64,000 nt of DNA, from the NCBI RefSeq assembly GCF_002224485.1, contig NZ_CP022463.1, positions 92,376 through 156,375 of the forward strand, read 5' to 3'. The stretch is from Sinomonas sp. R1AF57. GTDB lineage: Bacteria; Actinomycetota; Actinomycetes; Actinomycetales; Micrococcaceae. The translations under genes and the position numbers were made by a program. Position 1 is the first letter of the stretch. Every line of letters begins with the position of its first letter. The notes under the pieces are model-generated. The model ran no database searches. It was given only the letters and a program-made list of their open reading frames with translations, and was not told where the DNA came from. This document shows positions 16,071 to 24,665 of the stretch, piece after piece.

Positions 16071-17132
16071 ATGATGAAGGCGCTTGTCTACCACGGCCCC
16101 GGCCAGAAGGCGTGGGAGGACGTCCCTGATCCGGTCATCCAGGATCCCACGGATGCGATCGTGAAGGTGGAGACCACCACGATCTGCGGAACGGACCTCC
16201 ACATTCTCAAAGGCGACGTCCCCGCGGTCACCGACGGCCGCATCCTGGGCCATGAGGGTGTGGGCGTCGTGACCGAGGTCGGGCCGGAGTGCACGAAGGT
16301 CAAGGTCGGCGACCGCGTGATCATCTCGTGCATCAGCAAGTGCATGGCCTGCGACTTCTGCCTGTCCGGGCTGACCTCCCACTGCCGGACCCTGGGCGGG
16401 ATCGGCTGGATCTTCGGCCACCTCATCGACGGCACCCAGGCCGAGTACGTGCGCGTGCCGTTCGCAGACAACGGACTCATTCCCCTGCCCGAGGGCATCA
16501 CTGCCGAGCAGGGGGCCATGCTCAGCGACATCCTCCCCACCGGGTACGAGATCGGCGTCCTCTACGGCGGGGTCAAGGAGGGCGACGAGGTTGCCGTCAT
16601 CGGGGCCGGGCCGGTCGGGCTCGCGGCGATCATGACAGCAGGTCCGCTGGGGGCGGCGAAGGTCATCGCCGTGGACGGGAACGAGTACCGGCTCGAGCAG
16701 GCCCTCGCGTTCGGGGCGACGGACACGCTGAAGGCCGGCGGGGCAGACCCGGCCGGGGAGCTCAAGAAGCTCAGCCGCGATGGGCTCGGTGTCGACGTTG
16801 CCATCGAGGCAGTGGGCATTCCCGAGACCTTCGCGCTCGCCGTCGACTCGATCCGACCGGGCGGCCGCGTCGCCAACGTCGGTGTCCACGGCAAGCCGGT
16901 AACGTTCCCGATCGACCGCGACTGGATCAACAACATCACCATCACCACCGGCCTCGTGAACGCCACGACCGCGCCTGACCTCCTGGAGAAGATCAAGGCC
17001 GGCGAGATCGACCCGGCGAAGTTCGTCACCCACCGCTTCACCTTCGAGAACATCCTCGACGCGTACGAGACCTTCGCCAATGCCGCCGGGGAGAAGGCCC
17101 TCAAGGTCATCATCGGGACTCAGGAGGCCTGA
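16071..17132 (+). CDS. Zinc-dependent alcohol dehydrogenase
   Basis: A 353-aa medium-chain dehydrogenase. The catalytic zinc ligands lie in TICGTDLHI and GHEGVGVV; the structural zinc site is the four-Cys lobe CMACDFCLSGLTSHC. The Rossmann motif GAGPVGLAA is followed by an acidic residue in VIAVDGNEYR, which favours NAD(H). Length and motifs fit the class related to formaldehyde/secondary-alcohol dehydrogenases. GAGGAGAGGTTC precedes the ATG at 16071; the long ORF upstream is the end of the GNAT frame. It is monocistronic as far as can be seen. The substrate is not certain. Confidence 0.9.
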   Translation: MMKALVYHGPGQKAWEDVPDPVIQDPTDAIVKVETTTICGTDLHILKGDVPAVTDGRILGHEGVGVVTEVGPECTKVKVGDRVIISCISKCMACDFCLSGLTSHCRTLGGIGWIFGHLIDGTQAEYVRVPFADNGLIPLPEGITAEQGAMLSDILPTGYEIGVLYGGVKEGDEVAVIGAGPVGLAAIMTAGPLGAAKVIAVDGNEYRLEQALAFGATDTLKAGGADPAGELKKLSRDGLGVDVAIEAVGIPETFALAVDSIRPGGRVANVGVHGKPVTFPIDRDWINNITITTGLVNATTAPDLLEKIKAGEIDPAKFVTHRFTFENILDAYETFANAAGEKALKVIIGTQEA

Positions 17133-17180
17133 CCGCGGGGGTAGCGTTGGTGACATGCATGCTGTGAGGGCCGGGGCCTG

Positions 17181-18086
17181 ATGGCCCGGGACAGGGAGAG
17201 GGGCGGAGGCCCGGTCGCGGGCCTCTATCCCATCAGCACCGGCAGCGCCGAGCTCGTCCCCGACGGCGATTCCTCGGACGGGTGGCTCCTGAAGATCAAC
17301 GGAGTCCAGAGCTCCCACGTCGTCCTCGGGGACCCGCTGCGGCTCGACTTCGAGTACATGCGGTGGATCATGGCGCTTGTCGAGGACCGCTTCGACCCCG
17401 GCGGCCGGTCCCGGCTCCGTGTCCTCCACCAAGGCGGCGGGGGCTGCTCGATGCCGAGGTACGTCGCCGCCCGGTACCCCGACGCCCGGCAGGTCGTCGT
17501 GGAACTCGACGCGCAGCTCGCCGAGTACGTGCGCCAGTGGTTCGACCTGCCCAAGGCGCCTCTCCTGCGCATCCGTGTGGGGGAGGCGCGTGAGGTCACG
17601 GAGTCCCTCACGCCCGCGACGCGGGACGTCGTGATCCGTGACGTGTTCGCAGGCCCGTACACCCCGCACCCGCTCACGACGGTCGAGTTCACGCAGGCCT
17701 CGGCAGGGCTCCTCGACGCCGGCGGGATCTACCTCGCGAACATCGGCAGCGCGCCAGACCATGTGACCGCCCGGATCGAGGCCGCCGCCATTGCCGAGGT
17801 GTTCCCCCACGTCGCGATCGTCGCCGACCCCGCGATGCTCAAGGGACGCCGCTACGGGAACATCATCATTGCCGGAAGCACGGACCCGGTCGAAGGCTCG
17901 GCCGCGCTGCGCCGCCGCCTGCTCGGCGGTGCCATGCCCGCCCACTTCTGGGACGACGCGCAGGTCAGGGCCTGGATCGGCCCCACCAGGCCCCGTCGGG
18001 ACCCTGCCGCCCCCGACCCTGCCGAGCGGGAGGCCGCGGACCCGAAGGCCGCGTCCGGGGAGTATGGCGGGCGCAATGGTGCGTAA
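17181..18086 (+). CDS. Spermidine-synthase-like methyltransferase-fold protein
   Basis: A 301-aa protein with the spermidine synthase fold: LRVLHQGGGGCSMPRYVAARYPDARQVVVELD (key part HQGGGGCSMPRYVAARYP, about 76-93) binds the nucleoside in this superfamily, and DVVIRDVFAGPYTPHPLTTVEF matches the active-site loop. Stand-alone actinobacterial homologues are usually called spermidine synthase or fused-MFS relatives; true polyamine synthesis is unproven. No other in-frame start lies between the upstream stop and this ATG. The C-terminus is Arg/Pro/Ala rich. It is not coupled to a polyamine pathway gene here. Confidence 0.75.
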   Translation: MARDRERGGGPVAGLYPISTGSAELVPDGDSSDGWLLKINGVQSSHVVLGDPLRLDFEYMRWIMALVEDRFDPGGRSRLRVLHQGGGGCSMPRYVAARYPDARQVVVELDAQLAEYVRQWFDLPKAPLLRIRVGEAREVTESLTPATRDVVIRDVFAGPYTPHPLTTVEFTQASAGLLDAGGIYLANIGSAPDHVTARIEAAAIAEVFPHVAIVADPAMLKGRRYGNIIIAGSTDPVEGSAALRRRLLGGAMPAHFWDDAQVRAWIGPTRPRRDPAAPDPAEREAADPKAASGEYGGRNGA

Positions 18087-18138
18087 CGAAGGCTGGCTCC
18101 TCCGCGACGGGGCGTAATCTGGAAGCTTCCCACCCGTT

Positions 18139-18158
18139 GGCAGGCAGTGGTGCCTGCC
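18139..18158 (+). terminator. Short GC hairpin after the spermidine-synthase-like gene
   Basis: GGCAGGCA (18139-18146) and TGCCTGCC (18151-18158) form a perfect 8-bp stem with a 4-nt loop, 53 nt past the stop of the spermidine-synthase-like gene and 40 nt before the next start. No U-tract follows. It could be a weak terminator or part of the next gene's leader. Confidence 0.4.
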
Positions 18159-18197
18159 GTCAAGCATCAGGGTGCGCGGTGACAGTGATGGGGATCG

Positions 18198-18764
18198 ATG
18201 ACGATTGCACATGCGGCGCAAGGCCTCGCGGAGGCGACGGTATACGGCGTGAAGGGAGCCCTGCTCCCGGACGGCACGCGGCTCATCCGCTCTGTGCCTC
18301 TCGGCCTGGAGCACGAAGCGGAGTTCGCCGCTGATCAGGCTCGCCTCGCCAGAGCACGCGTCCACCGAGCCCGGGCCCGGGGGCTGAACCTCCTTGGACG
18401 CGCCGCGGTCGTTGTCATGGGGCTGGCCCTCGGCTACCTCGTCTTCGCGCAGCGGATCGACCTTGTGGTCGCCGGGGTCACTGCGCTCTTCCTCCTGGCC
18501 GCACCGGAGCTGCTGGCCAGGGTCTCCGCCGGGCTCGAGCGCCGGCGGGTGCTGGCGCTCGAGAGCATCGCCTTCACGCGGGAACTCGTCGAGCGGGGAG
18601 TCCCGGGTATCGGCGCGCTCCCGTCCTCTGAGCGCCATGCGCTCTATCCCGAGCTGCTGGCCGGGAGGGCCGTCGACGTTGCCGGCCGGCGGATCTCCCT
18701 CGTCCGGACGGCTGAGGGATCGCTCGAGCTCCGCGTCACCACTGCCCTGACGGTCGCGGCCTAG
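18198..18764 (+). CDS. Hypothetical protein with two membrane helices
   Basis: A 188-aa protein that I do not recognise. The first ~55 residues are cytoplasmic and charged; two adjacent hydrophobic helices lie at about 70-88 (AAVVVMGLALGYLVFAQRI) and 91-108 (VVAGVTALFLLAAPELL). A ~75-residue soluble C-terminus follows. The hairpin topology leaves both ends on the same side. ATGGGGATCG before the ATG gives a weak Shine-Dalgarno. Its TAG stop overlaps the stop of the convergent LysR gene (shared CTAG). Confidence 0.55.
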   Translation: MTIAHAAQGLAEATVYGVKGALLPDGTRLIRSVPLGLEHEAEFAADQARLARARVHRARARGLNLLGRAAVVVMGLALGYLVFAQRIDLVVAGVTALFLLAAPELLARVSAGLERRRVLALESIAFTRELVERGVPGIGALPSSERHALYPELLAGRAVDVAGRRISLVRTAEGSLELRVTTALTVAA

Positions 18765-19681
18765 GAATCCTCGCCGCGCTCCTCGCCATCCCCCAACAGC
18801 ATTGGCCGTGACAGCTCGGTCTGCCGCTTCAGGGCGTCCGCGACGGCCGCCACGGACGGCTGCCGCAGCGAGTCTGCGCGCAGGACCATCCAATAGGGCA
18901 GCTGCTCGCGGAAGTAGTCCGGCAGCAGCCGCACGAGGTCCTCGTGGCGGTCCGCCATGAAGCAGGGGAGGAATCCCACGCCCGCCCCGGCGCGCGTCGC
19001 CTCCACATGCACGAACACGTTCGTGGAGGTGAGCCCGTCCCGCATCTCGGGGGCCAGCCGGCGCGGCGCGTCGAGGTCGTCGACCTGAAGCATCGAGTCC
19101 ACGAAGTAGACGAGCCCGTGGCGCGCCATCTCCTCGGGAGTCCCGGGCATCCCGTGCCGGGCCAGATAGTCCCGCGAAGCGTACATCCCGAGCGTGTAGT
19201 CCCCGAGGCGCACGGCCTGGGCGCGGTGGACCTGTGGTTCCCCCACCACCACCTCGATGTCGACCCCCGACCGCTGCTGCATCGCCCTCCGGGTCACTGT
19301 CACGAGTTCCACCGTCAGGCCCGGGTGCTCGGCCCGCAGACCTGCCACCGCGGGCGAGGCGATGTACGCGCTGAAGCCGTCCGTCGCCGTCATCCGCACC
19401 ACCCCGGCAACCGGGTCCTCCGCGCCCTCGCCCAGCCTCGACACCGCTGCTGCGACCTGCTCGGCAACCCCCACCGCCTGTTCGCCGAGCGGGGTCAGCT
19501 CCCAGCCCCCCGCCGAGCGCGCGAGGACCCGGCCGCCGAGCGACTTCTCCAGCGCCGCGATCTTGCGTGCCACGGTGGTGTGGTTGAGGCCCAGGCCCTC
19601 GCCCGCCGTCGTGAACTTCCCGGAACGGGAGACCTCGAGCAGGACGAGGAGCAGATCGGGGGAGGGTGCCGGCGTCGCCAT
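18761..19681 (-). CDS. LysR family regulator, probably of the adjacent 3-hydroxybutyrate genes
   Basis: A 306-aa LysR-type regulator: winged HTH at the N-terminus (KFTTAGEGLGLNHTTVARKIAALEKSLG, key part GLGLNHTTVARKIAALEK) and a periplasmic-binding-like effector domain. It is divergent from the MHS transporter and 3-hydroxybutyrate dehydrogenase genes, the usual LysR layout, so it probably controls them. TACTGT ends 6 nt before the ATG and no Shine-Dalgarno is present, which supports the start MATPAPSPD over the longer ORF. A palindrome TCTGC-N6-GCAGA lies at 19714-19729 in the divergent promoter and is a candidate binding site. Confidence 0.85.
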   Translation of the reverse strand: MATPAPSPDLLLVLLEVSRSGKFTTAGEGLGLNHTTVARKIAALEKSLGGRVLARSAGGWELTPLGEQAVGVAEQVAAAVSRLGEGAEDPVAGVVRMTATDGFSAYIASPAVAGLRAEHPGLTVELVTVTRRAMQQRSGVDIEVVVGEPQVHRAQAVRLGDYTLGMYASRDYLARHGMPGTPEEMARHGLVYFVDSMLQVDDLDAPRRLAPEMRDGLTSTNVFVHVEATRAGAGVGFLPCFMADRHEDLVRLLPDYFREQLPYWMVLRADSLRQPSVAAVADALKRQTELSRPMLLGDGEERGEDS

Positions 19682-19750
19682 GCGCCCACAGTAGCCGGGT
19701 GCGCAGCCCGTGATCTGCACTTCTGCAGAGCCAGCGTGCCCATTTGGCCA

Positions 19751-19778
19751 TTGAGTGCGCAATACCGCCCAGTAAATA
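19751..19778 (+). promoter_or_regulatory. Promoter of the MHS transporter / 3-hydroxybutyrate dehydrogenase operon
   Basis: TTGAGT (19751-19756), a 16-nt spacer and TAAATA (19773-19778) resemble a vegetative promoter, about 95 nt upstream of the transporter start. The same TTGAGT box occurs in the clear tRNA promoter at 43.77 kb. The LysR-type palindrome lies 22 nt upstream of the -35. Confidence 0.5.
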
Positions 19779-19871
19779 CTCGATGGAACACGTGATGGGC
19801 GTCATACCGAGAAGACGCCCGCACGGCACCATTTGTGAGCCGTGTCAGCGACGACACCCAGGAGGGAACCT

Positions 19872-21248
19872 ATGAGCGTTGATCAACGCTCCTCCGGCAG
19901 CACCGACCGGTCCTTGCTCAAGAAGATCGTCTCCGCCTCGATGGCCGGGACGGTCGTCGAGTGGTACGACTTCTTCCTCTACGCGACCGCCTCCACGATC
20001 GTGTTCAACAAGATCCTCCTGCCCAAGATGGGCAACGAGTACGACGCGATCATTGCCGCGTTCCTCACCTACGCCGTCGGGTTCGTCGCCCGTCCTCTCG
20101 GCGGGATCGTCTTCGGCCAGATCGGCGACCGGCTCGGCCGCAAGCAGACGCTCCAGATCACCATCATGCTGATCGGCGTCGCCACGGTCCTCATGGGCTG
20201 CCTGCCGACCTACGACCAGATCGGCGTCTGGGCCCCGATCCTGCTCGTCCTGCTCCGCTTCATCCAGGGCCTCGCCCTCGGCGGCGAATGGGGCGGTGCC
20301 GTGCTGCTCGTCGCCGAGCACGCCCCGGACAGGGAACGCGCCTTCTGGGCCTCCTGGCCGCAGGCCGCTGTGCCGCTCGGGAACGTCCTGGCGACCGTGG
20401 TCCTCTGGCTCATGACCACCACCCTGTCCGGGGACGCCTTCCTCGCGTGGGGCTGGCGCGTGGCGTTCTGGCTCTCCGCCGTCGTCGTGATCGTGGGCTA
20501 CTACATCCGCACCAAGATCGACGAGGCGCCGATCTTCCAGCAGGCCAAGGCCGAGCTGGAGACGGAGAAGGCCGCCGGCTACGGCGTGCTCGAGGTTCTC
20601 AAGCGCTACCCCCGCGGCGTCCTCGTGGGCATGGGCCTCCGCTTCGCGGAGAACATCATGTACTACCTCGTGGTCACGTTCTCGATCGTCTACCTCGGCA
20701 CGGGCCTGAAGATGAACACGGGCTCGATCCTCGGCGTCATCGCGATCGCCCACATCTGCCACTTCGCAGTCATCCCGGTCATCGGCCGCATGGCCGACAG
20801 GGTGGGCCGCAAGCCCGTCTACCTCGCCGGCGCGATCCTCGGCGGCACGTGGGGCTTCTGGGCCTTCCCCGCCTTCGGCACCCAGAACGTCGCCGTCATC
20901 CTGCTGACCATCATCGTGGGCCTCTTCTTCCACGGCCTCATGTACTCGGGCCAGCCCGCGATCATGTCTGAGATGTTCCCGACCCGCATGCGCTACTCGG
21001 GCGTCTCGATCTCCTACCAGGTCACCTCGATCGTTGCGGGCTCGCTCGCCCCTGTCTTCGCCACCGAGTGGCTCAAGGCCACCGGCTCCTGGTGGCCTAC
21101 GGCGGTCTACCTGGCCATCGCTGGCGTGGTCACTGTTGTCGCCGTGCTCGCGATGCGCGAGACGAAGGGTGCCTCGCTCCACGCCCTCGACGCCGCCGAC
21201 GCGGCCCGGGTGCAGAGCGGGACGCCAGAGGCGGAGGCGCGCGCATGA
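19872..21248 (+). CDS. MFS transporter, metabolite:H+ symporter (MHS) family
   Basis: A 458-aa, 12-helix permease. The MHS signature is clear: SMAGTVVEWYDFFLYATAS near the N-terminus, GGIVFGQIGDRLGRKQTL in loop 2-3, LGGEWGGAVLLVAEHAPDRERAFWASWPQ (quoted in part: GGEWGGAVLLVAEHAP) and MRYSGVSISYQ. These symporters import small organic acids such as hydroxybutyrate, ketoglutarate or shikimate. AGGAGGGAACCT precedes the ATG, an excellent Shine-Dalgarno that rejects the start 10 codons upstream. The gene overlaps the 3-hydroxybutyrate dehydrogenase gene (ATGA), so 3-hydroxybutyrate is the likely cargo. Confidence 0.9.
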   Translation: MSVDQRSSGSTDRSLLKKIVSASMAGTVVEWYDFFLYATASTIVFNKILLPKMGNEYDAIIAAFLTYAVGFVARPLGGIVFGQIGDRLGRKQTLQITIMLIGVATVLMGCLPTYDQIGVWAPILLVLLRFIQGLALGGEWGGAVLLVAEHAPDRERAFWASWPQAAVPLGNVLATVVLWLMTTTLSGDAFLAWGWRVAFWLSAVVVIVGYYIRTKIDEAPIFQQAKAELETEKAAGYGVLEVLKRYPRGVLVGMGLRFAENIMYYLVVTFSIVYLGTGLKMNTGSILGVIAIAHICHFAVIPVIGRMADRVGRKPVYLAGAILGGTWGFWAFPAFGTQNVAVILLTIIVGLFFHGLMYSGQPAIMSEMFPTRMRYSGVSISYQVTSIVAGSLAPVFATEWLKATGSWWPTAVYLAIAGVVTVVAVLAMRETKGASLHALDAADAARVQSGTPEAEARA

Positions 21249-21988
21249 GCATTGCAGGCCGCAAGGCGCTCGTGACGGGCGGTGCCGCCGGAATCGGTGC
21301 CGCCGTCGCACATGGCCTCGCCGGCAAGGGCGTGCACGTGGTGGTGGCGGACTTGGACGGCGACGCCGCCGACAAGCTCGCCGCGGACATCGGCGGCACC
21401 GCCTGGGCGGTGGACCTGCTCGACACGGCGGCGCTCGAGGACCTGACGCTCGACTGCGACATCCTCGTCAACAACGCCGGCATCCAGAAGGTCGCCCCGA
21501 TCCACGAGTACGATCCCGAGGCGTTCCGCCGCATCCAGCGGCTCATGGTCGAGGCGCCGTTCCTCCTGATCCGTGCCGCCCTCCCTCACATGTACGAGCG
21601 CGGCTGGGGCCGGGTCATCAACCTCAGCTCCGTCCACGGGATCCGGGCCTCGGCGTTCAAGAGCGCGTACGTCACGGCGAAGCATGCGCTCGAGGGCCTC
21701 TCCAAGGTCACGGCCCTCGAAGGCGCGGAGCACGGCGTCACCTCGAACTGCGTCAACCCCGGCTACGTCCGCACGGCGCTCGTGGAGAAGCAGATCAAGG
21801 ACCAGGCCGCGACGCACGGCATCCCCGAGTCCGAGGTCCTCGAGAAGGTCATGCTCACCGAGATGGCGATCAAGCGGCTCGTGGAGCCAGCCGAGGTCGC
21901 CTCGCTCGTCGCGTGGCTCGCCTCGGACGACGCGGGCATGGTCACCGGCGCCTCCTACACCATGGACGGCGGCTGGTCGGCCCGGTAG
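21245..21988 (+). CDS. 3-hydroxybutyrate dehydrogenase (short-chain dehydrogenase)
   Basis: A 247-aa SDR enzyme: cofactor loop VTGGAAGIGAAVA (about 10-22), LVNNAGIQKVAPIHEYDPE, catalytic SSVHGIRASAFKSAYVTAKHA (Ser...Tyr-x3-Lys) and MDGGWSAR end. NNAGIQ-x-VAPI, the VHG motif and the C-terminal TGASYTMDGGW are characteristic of D-3-hydroxybutyrate dehydrogenase, which oxidises 3-hydroxybutyrate to acetoacetate. It is coupled by ATGA overlap to the MHS symporter. A strong bidirectional terminator follows. Confidence 0.85.
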   Translation: MSIAGRKALVTGGAAGIGAAVAHGLAGKGVHVVVADLDGDAADKLAADIGGTAWAVDLLDTAALEDLTLDCDILVNNAGIQKVAPIHEYDPEAFRRIQRLMVEAPFLLIRAALPHMYERGWGRVINLSSVHGIRASAFKSAYVTAKHALEGLSKVTALEGAEHGVTSNCVNPGYVRTALVEKQIKDQAATHGIPESEVLEKVMLTEMAIKRLVEPAEVASLVAWLASDDAGMVTGASYTMDGGWSAR

Positions 21989-22026
21989 TGCGCCGCAGGT
22001 CACGGGAGAGCGTGCATAACTGCATC

Positions 22027-22072
22027 ACTCAGCGCCGTTCCGGCCCTTTGAGGGGCCGGAACGGCGCTGAGT
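22027..22072. terminator. Strong bidirectional terminator
   Basis: A perfect 20-bp inverted repeat (22027-22046 and 22053-22072) with a 6-nt loop lies between the convergent 3-hydroxybutyrate dehydrogenase and amino acid permease genes, 39 and 21 nt from their stops. The position and stability indicate a two-way terminator. Confidence 0.8.
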
Positions 22073-22092
22073 TGTGTCGATCTGCACGGTGG

Positions 22093-23559
22093 TCAGGGCA
22101 GGAAGCCTGCGTCCACTCTGCCCTGAACCGGCACGGCTTGGGCCTGGGGAGCAACCGCCGGCATCTGGGCCGTCTCATCGCGCAGCGCGGACCTGTTCCG
22201 GCCGTCCCCGCGCACCCACAGCGCGTAGGCTGCGCCGAGCAGGCCGATCCACGCCGCGCCCACTACGAGCGCCACCCGGGTCTCCTCGAACCAGCCCAGC
22301 AGCACCACGACGAGCGCGAGGAAGCCGATCGCCGCCACCGAGGCCGCCGGCCACAGGGGCGAGGGGAACTCCGACGGTGCGAGCGCGTACCGTCGGATCT
22401 CGCGCTTCATGGCCACGTGGCTGGCCAGGATCATGCCCCACACGAAGACGGTGGCGAAGGTGGCGATCGAGGCGATCACCGTGAACACGTCCTCAGGGAT
22501 GACGGCGTTGAGCACCACGCCGACGGCCAGCACCCCGGTCATGACCACCACGGTCATCCACGGCACGCCCCGCCGCGACACCCGGCCGAAGGCGGCGGGC
22601 GCGTGGCCCTGCTGCGCAAGCCCGAACAGGATGCGTCCGGCACCGAAGATGTCCGAGTTGATCGCGGACAGCGCCGCGGTGATGACGACCGCATTGAGCA
22701 CATGCGCGGCGCCTGGGATGCCCAGCCCGTCGAAGATCTGCACGAACGGGCTGCCCTGCGCCCCGACCTGGTTCCACGGGAAGAGGCTCATGAGCACGCC
22801 GAGGGTGAGCACGTAGAAGAGCAGGATGCGCACCGGCACGGTGTTCACCGCGCCCGGGATGGCCCTCTTCGGGTCCGCGGCCTCACCGGCCGTGACGCCG
22901 ATCGTCTCGACGCCGCCGAACGCGAACACCACCACGGAGAACGCCGCGAGCAGACCGCCGAAGCCGTTGGGGACCAGCCCGCCGTGCTCCACCAGTTGGT
23001 GCACGCCCGCCTGTCCGTCCCCGGACGAGAACCCGAACACGATGAGCGCCGCACCCCCTGTGATCATCGCGATGATCGCCACCACCTTCACGAGCGAGAA
23101 CCAGAACTCGAGCTCGCCGAACACCTTGACGCTGAGCAGGTTCACGGCCGTGAGGACGAGGATGACGGCGGCGATCCACACCCACCGGTCCACGTCCGGG
23201 AACCAGAACCCCATGTAGATCCCGAAGGCGGTGACGTCGGCGAGTGCCACGATGGCCATCTCGAAGACGTAGGTCCATCCGGTCGCGAACCCTGCGAACG
23301 GGCCGAGGTAGCGGCCAGCGTACTGGCCGAACGAGCCGGACACGGGGTGCCTTACCGCCATCTCGCCGAGCGAGCGCATGACCATGAAGACGGCCGCGCC
23401 GGCCACCATGTAGGCGATGAGCACGGCGGGCCCGGCGGCCTGGATCGCGGAGGCCGAACCGTAGAAGAGGCCCGTCCCGATGGCCGAACCCAAGGCCATG
23501 AACCGGATGTGCCGGACGTTGAGGCCGCGGCTGAGCGCGGCGGGGTTCTGTGTCTGCAT
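22093..23559 (-). CDS. Amino acid permease (APC family), probably histidine/proline type
   Basis: A 488-aa permease with about 12 helices. The N-terminus [29 protein letters not shown] (quoted in part: [17 protein letters not shown]) and [27 protein letters not shown] are APC-family hallmarks shared by ProY/HutT-like permeases. It is divergent from an IclR regulator and 3 kb from hutU-hutH, and its control region shares an 18-bp motif with the hutU leader. Histidine is therefore the likely substrate, by context rather than by residue analysis. The C-terminal ~35 residues are a polar, non-conserved tail. Confidence 0.85.
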   Translation of the reverse strand: MQTQNPAALSRGLNVRHIRFMALGSAIGTGLFYGSASAIQAAGPAVLIAYMVAGAAVFMVMRSLGEMAVRHPVSGSFGQYAGRYLGPFAGFATGWTYVFEMAIVALADVTAFGIYMGFWFPDVDRWVWIAAVILVLTAVNLLSVKVFGELEFWFSLVKVVAIIAMITGGAALIVFGFSSGDGQAGVHQLVEHGGLVPNGFGGLLAAFSVVVFAFGGVETIGVTAGEAADPKRAIPGAVNTVPVRILLFYVLTLGVLMSLFPWNQVGAQGSPFVQIFDGLGIPGAAHVLNAVVITAALSAINSDIFGAGRILFGLAQQGHAPAAFGRVSRRGVPWMTVVVMTGVLAVGVVLNAVIPEDVFTVIASIATFATVFVWGMILASHVAMKREIRRYALAPSEFPSPLWPAASVAAIGFLALVVVLLGWFEETRVALVVGAAWIGLLGAAYALWVRGDGRNRSALRDETAQMPAVAPQAQAVPVQGRVDAGFLP

Positions 23560-23652
23560 AGGGGTTCCTCACGACTCTGGGAAGGATCCCTTCCACTGTT
23601 CCGGTTCCGGAGGCCGTGTGAGTGCCGTCACCTGCGCTTGCCGTCTCGGATC

Positions 23653-23683
23653 ACAGACATGTGGTCTGTCTGGCATCCCGGAC
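23653..23683. promoter_or_regulatory. Candidate HutR-type operator in the permease/iclR divergent region
   Basis: CTGTCTGGCATCCCGGAC (23666-23683) matches 16 of 18 positions with CTGTCTGCAATCCCGGAC upstream of hutU (26529-26546). The core TCTG-N2-AT-N-CC-G-GA resembles the TCTGwwATwCCAGA box I recall for IclR-type HutR regulators of corynebacteria. An overlapping palindrome ACAGAC-N5-GTCTGT lies at 23653-23669. Location between the divergent starts fits control of both genes. Confidence 0.6.
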
Positions 23684-23742
23684 GCCTCGCGTATGACGGC
23701 GAGTGCGCGCCGTCGTCCTGCTCGCGCACACTGGAGTTCGGT

Positions 23743-24555
23743 ATGACAGACAGAGGAGACCGAGGCCCCATGCCCGAGCCAGCCCAGAAGTCCAAGGTCC
23801 CCGCTGCCGAGAGCACGCTGCGCATCCTCCGCCTGCTCGCATCGCGTCGGGGCCCGCAGCCCGCCTCGGCGATCGCGACCCAGCTCGGCCTGCCCCGCTC
23901 CACGGTGTACCACCTGCTCGCCGTCATGGAGGAGAACGGGTTCGTGCTGCACCTGGCGGAGGAGCAGCGGTACGGGCTGGGGATCGGCGCGTTCGAGCTC
24001 TCGAGTGCGTATTCGCGCCAGGAGCCGCTCTCCCGCCTCGGACGGCCGGTGCTCGCCGCGCTCGTGGACGCGATCGGCGAGAGCGCGCACCTCGCGGTCC
24101 TGCACGGGCGCGACGTGCTCTACATCGTCGAGGAGCGGGCGAAGAGCAGGCCCTCGCTCGTGACCGACGTCGGCGTGCGCCTGCCGAGCCACCTGACCGC
24201 GAGCGGCAGGGCGATCCTGGCGGCGCTGCCGAAGTCGCAGGTGCGCGCGCTGTATCCGAATGCCGCGGCGTTCACGTCCCGCACCGAGGAGGGCGAGCAG
24301 ATCCGCTCCTACTCGGCGCTGCAGTCTGAGCTCGACCAGGTCCGCCAGCGCGGCTACGCCACCGAAGCCGGCGAGGTCACTCCGGGCCTCGCCTCCGTCG
24401 CGGCAGCGGTCACCGACCACGCCGGATGGCCGACGGCCGCAGTCGCCGTGACGTTCGAGGACGAGAGGGTGCCCGCCGAGCGTCGCGAGGAGCTCGCGAA
24501 GCGCGTCCACAAGGTGGCGGGGGAGCTCGCGGCCAGGATCTACGGCCGGGGCTGA
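23743..24555 (+). CDS. hutR: IclR family regulator, probable histidine-utilisation regulator
   Basis: A 270-aa IclR-type regulator: N-terminal winged helix (LRILRLLASRRGPQPASAIATQLGLPRSTVYHLLAVMEENGFV, key part AIATQLGLPRSTVYHLLAVM) and the C-terminal IclR effector domain (ESAHLAVLHGRDVLYIVEE, GRAILAALP, RGYATEAGEVTPGLASVAAAV). Two starts are possible: 23743 (GGAG 7 nt upstream, used here) and 23770 (GAGGAG 11 nt upstream). It sits between the permease and hutUH, and the shared motif at both targets makes it the natural hut regulator. Ligand (histidine or urocanate) is inferred. The gene name is by context only. Confidence 0.75.
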   Translation: MTDRGDRGPMPEPAQKSKVPAAESTLRILRLLASRRGPQPASAIATQLGLPRSTVYHLLAVMEENGFVLHLAEEQRYGLGIGAFELSSAYSRQEPLSRLGRPVLAALVDAIGESAHLAVLHGRDVLYIVEERAKSRPSLVTDVGVRLPSHLTASGRAILAALPKSQVRALYPNAAAFTSRTEEGEQIRSYSALQSELDQVRQRGYATEAGEVTPGLASVAAAVTDHAGWPTAAVAVTFEDERVPAERREELAKRVHKVAGELAARIYGRG

Positions 24556-24665
24556 CTTCAGCCTCTGGGCACGCCCCTGCCCCGGCGGTATGGTGTGCAT
24601 CACGTCGATGCCTGCCGGCGCCGTCCGTCGCCGCACGTCCGCATCGCGCGGAAGGATGGCGGCGC

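Noticed and set aside
15870-19832. Minus-strand open frame of 1320 codons
   Set aside because: It opposes the alcohol dehydrogenase and spermidine-synthase-like genes and has no recognisable motifs.
19842-19871. Earlier ATG start for the MHS transporter
   Set aside because: AGGAGGG lies just before the ATG at 19872 and no comparable site precedes the earlier ATG.
21034-24555. Very long plus-strand frame leading into the iclR gene
   Set aside because: Only the last ~270 codons look like protein; the rest overlaps better-supported genes and the divergent permease.
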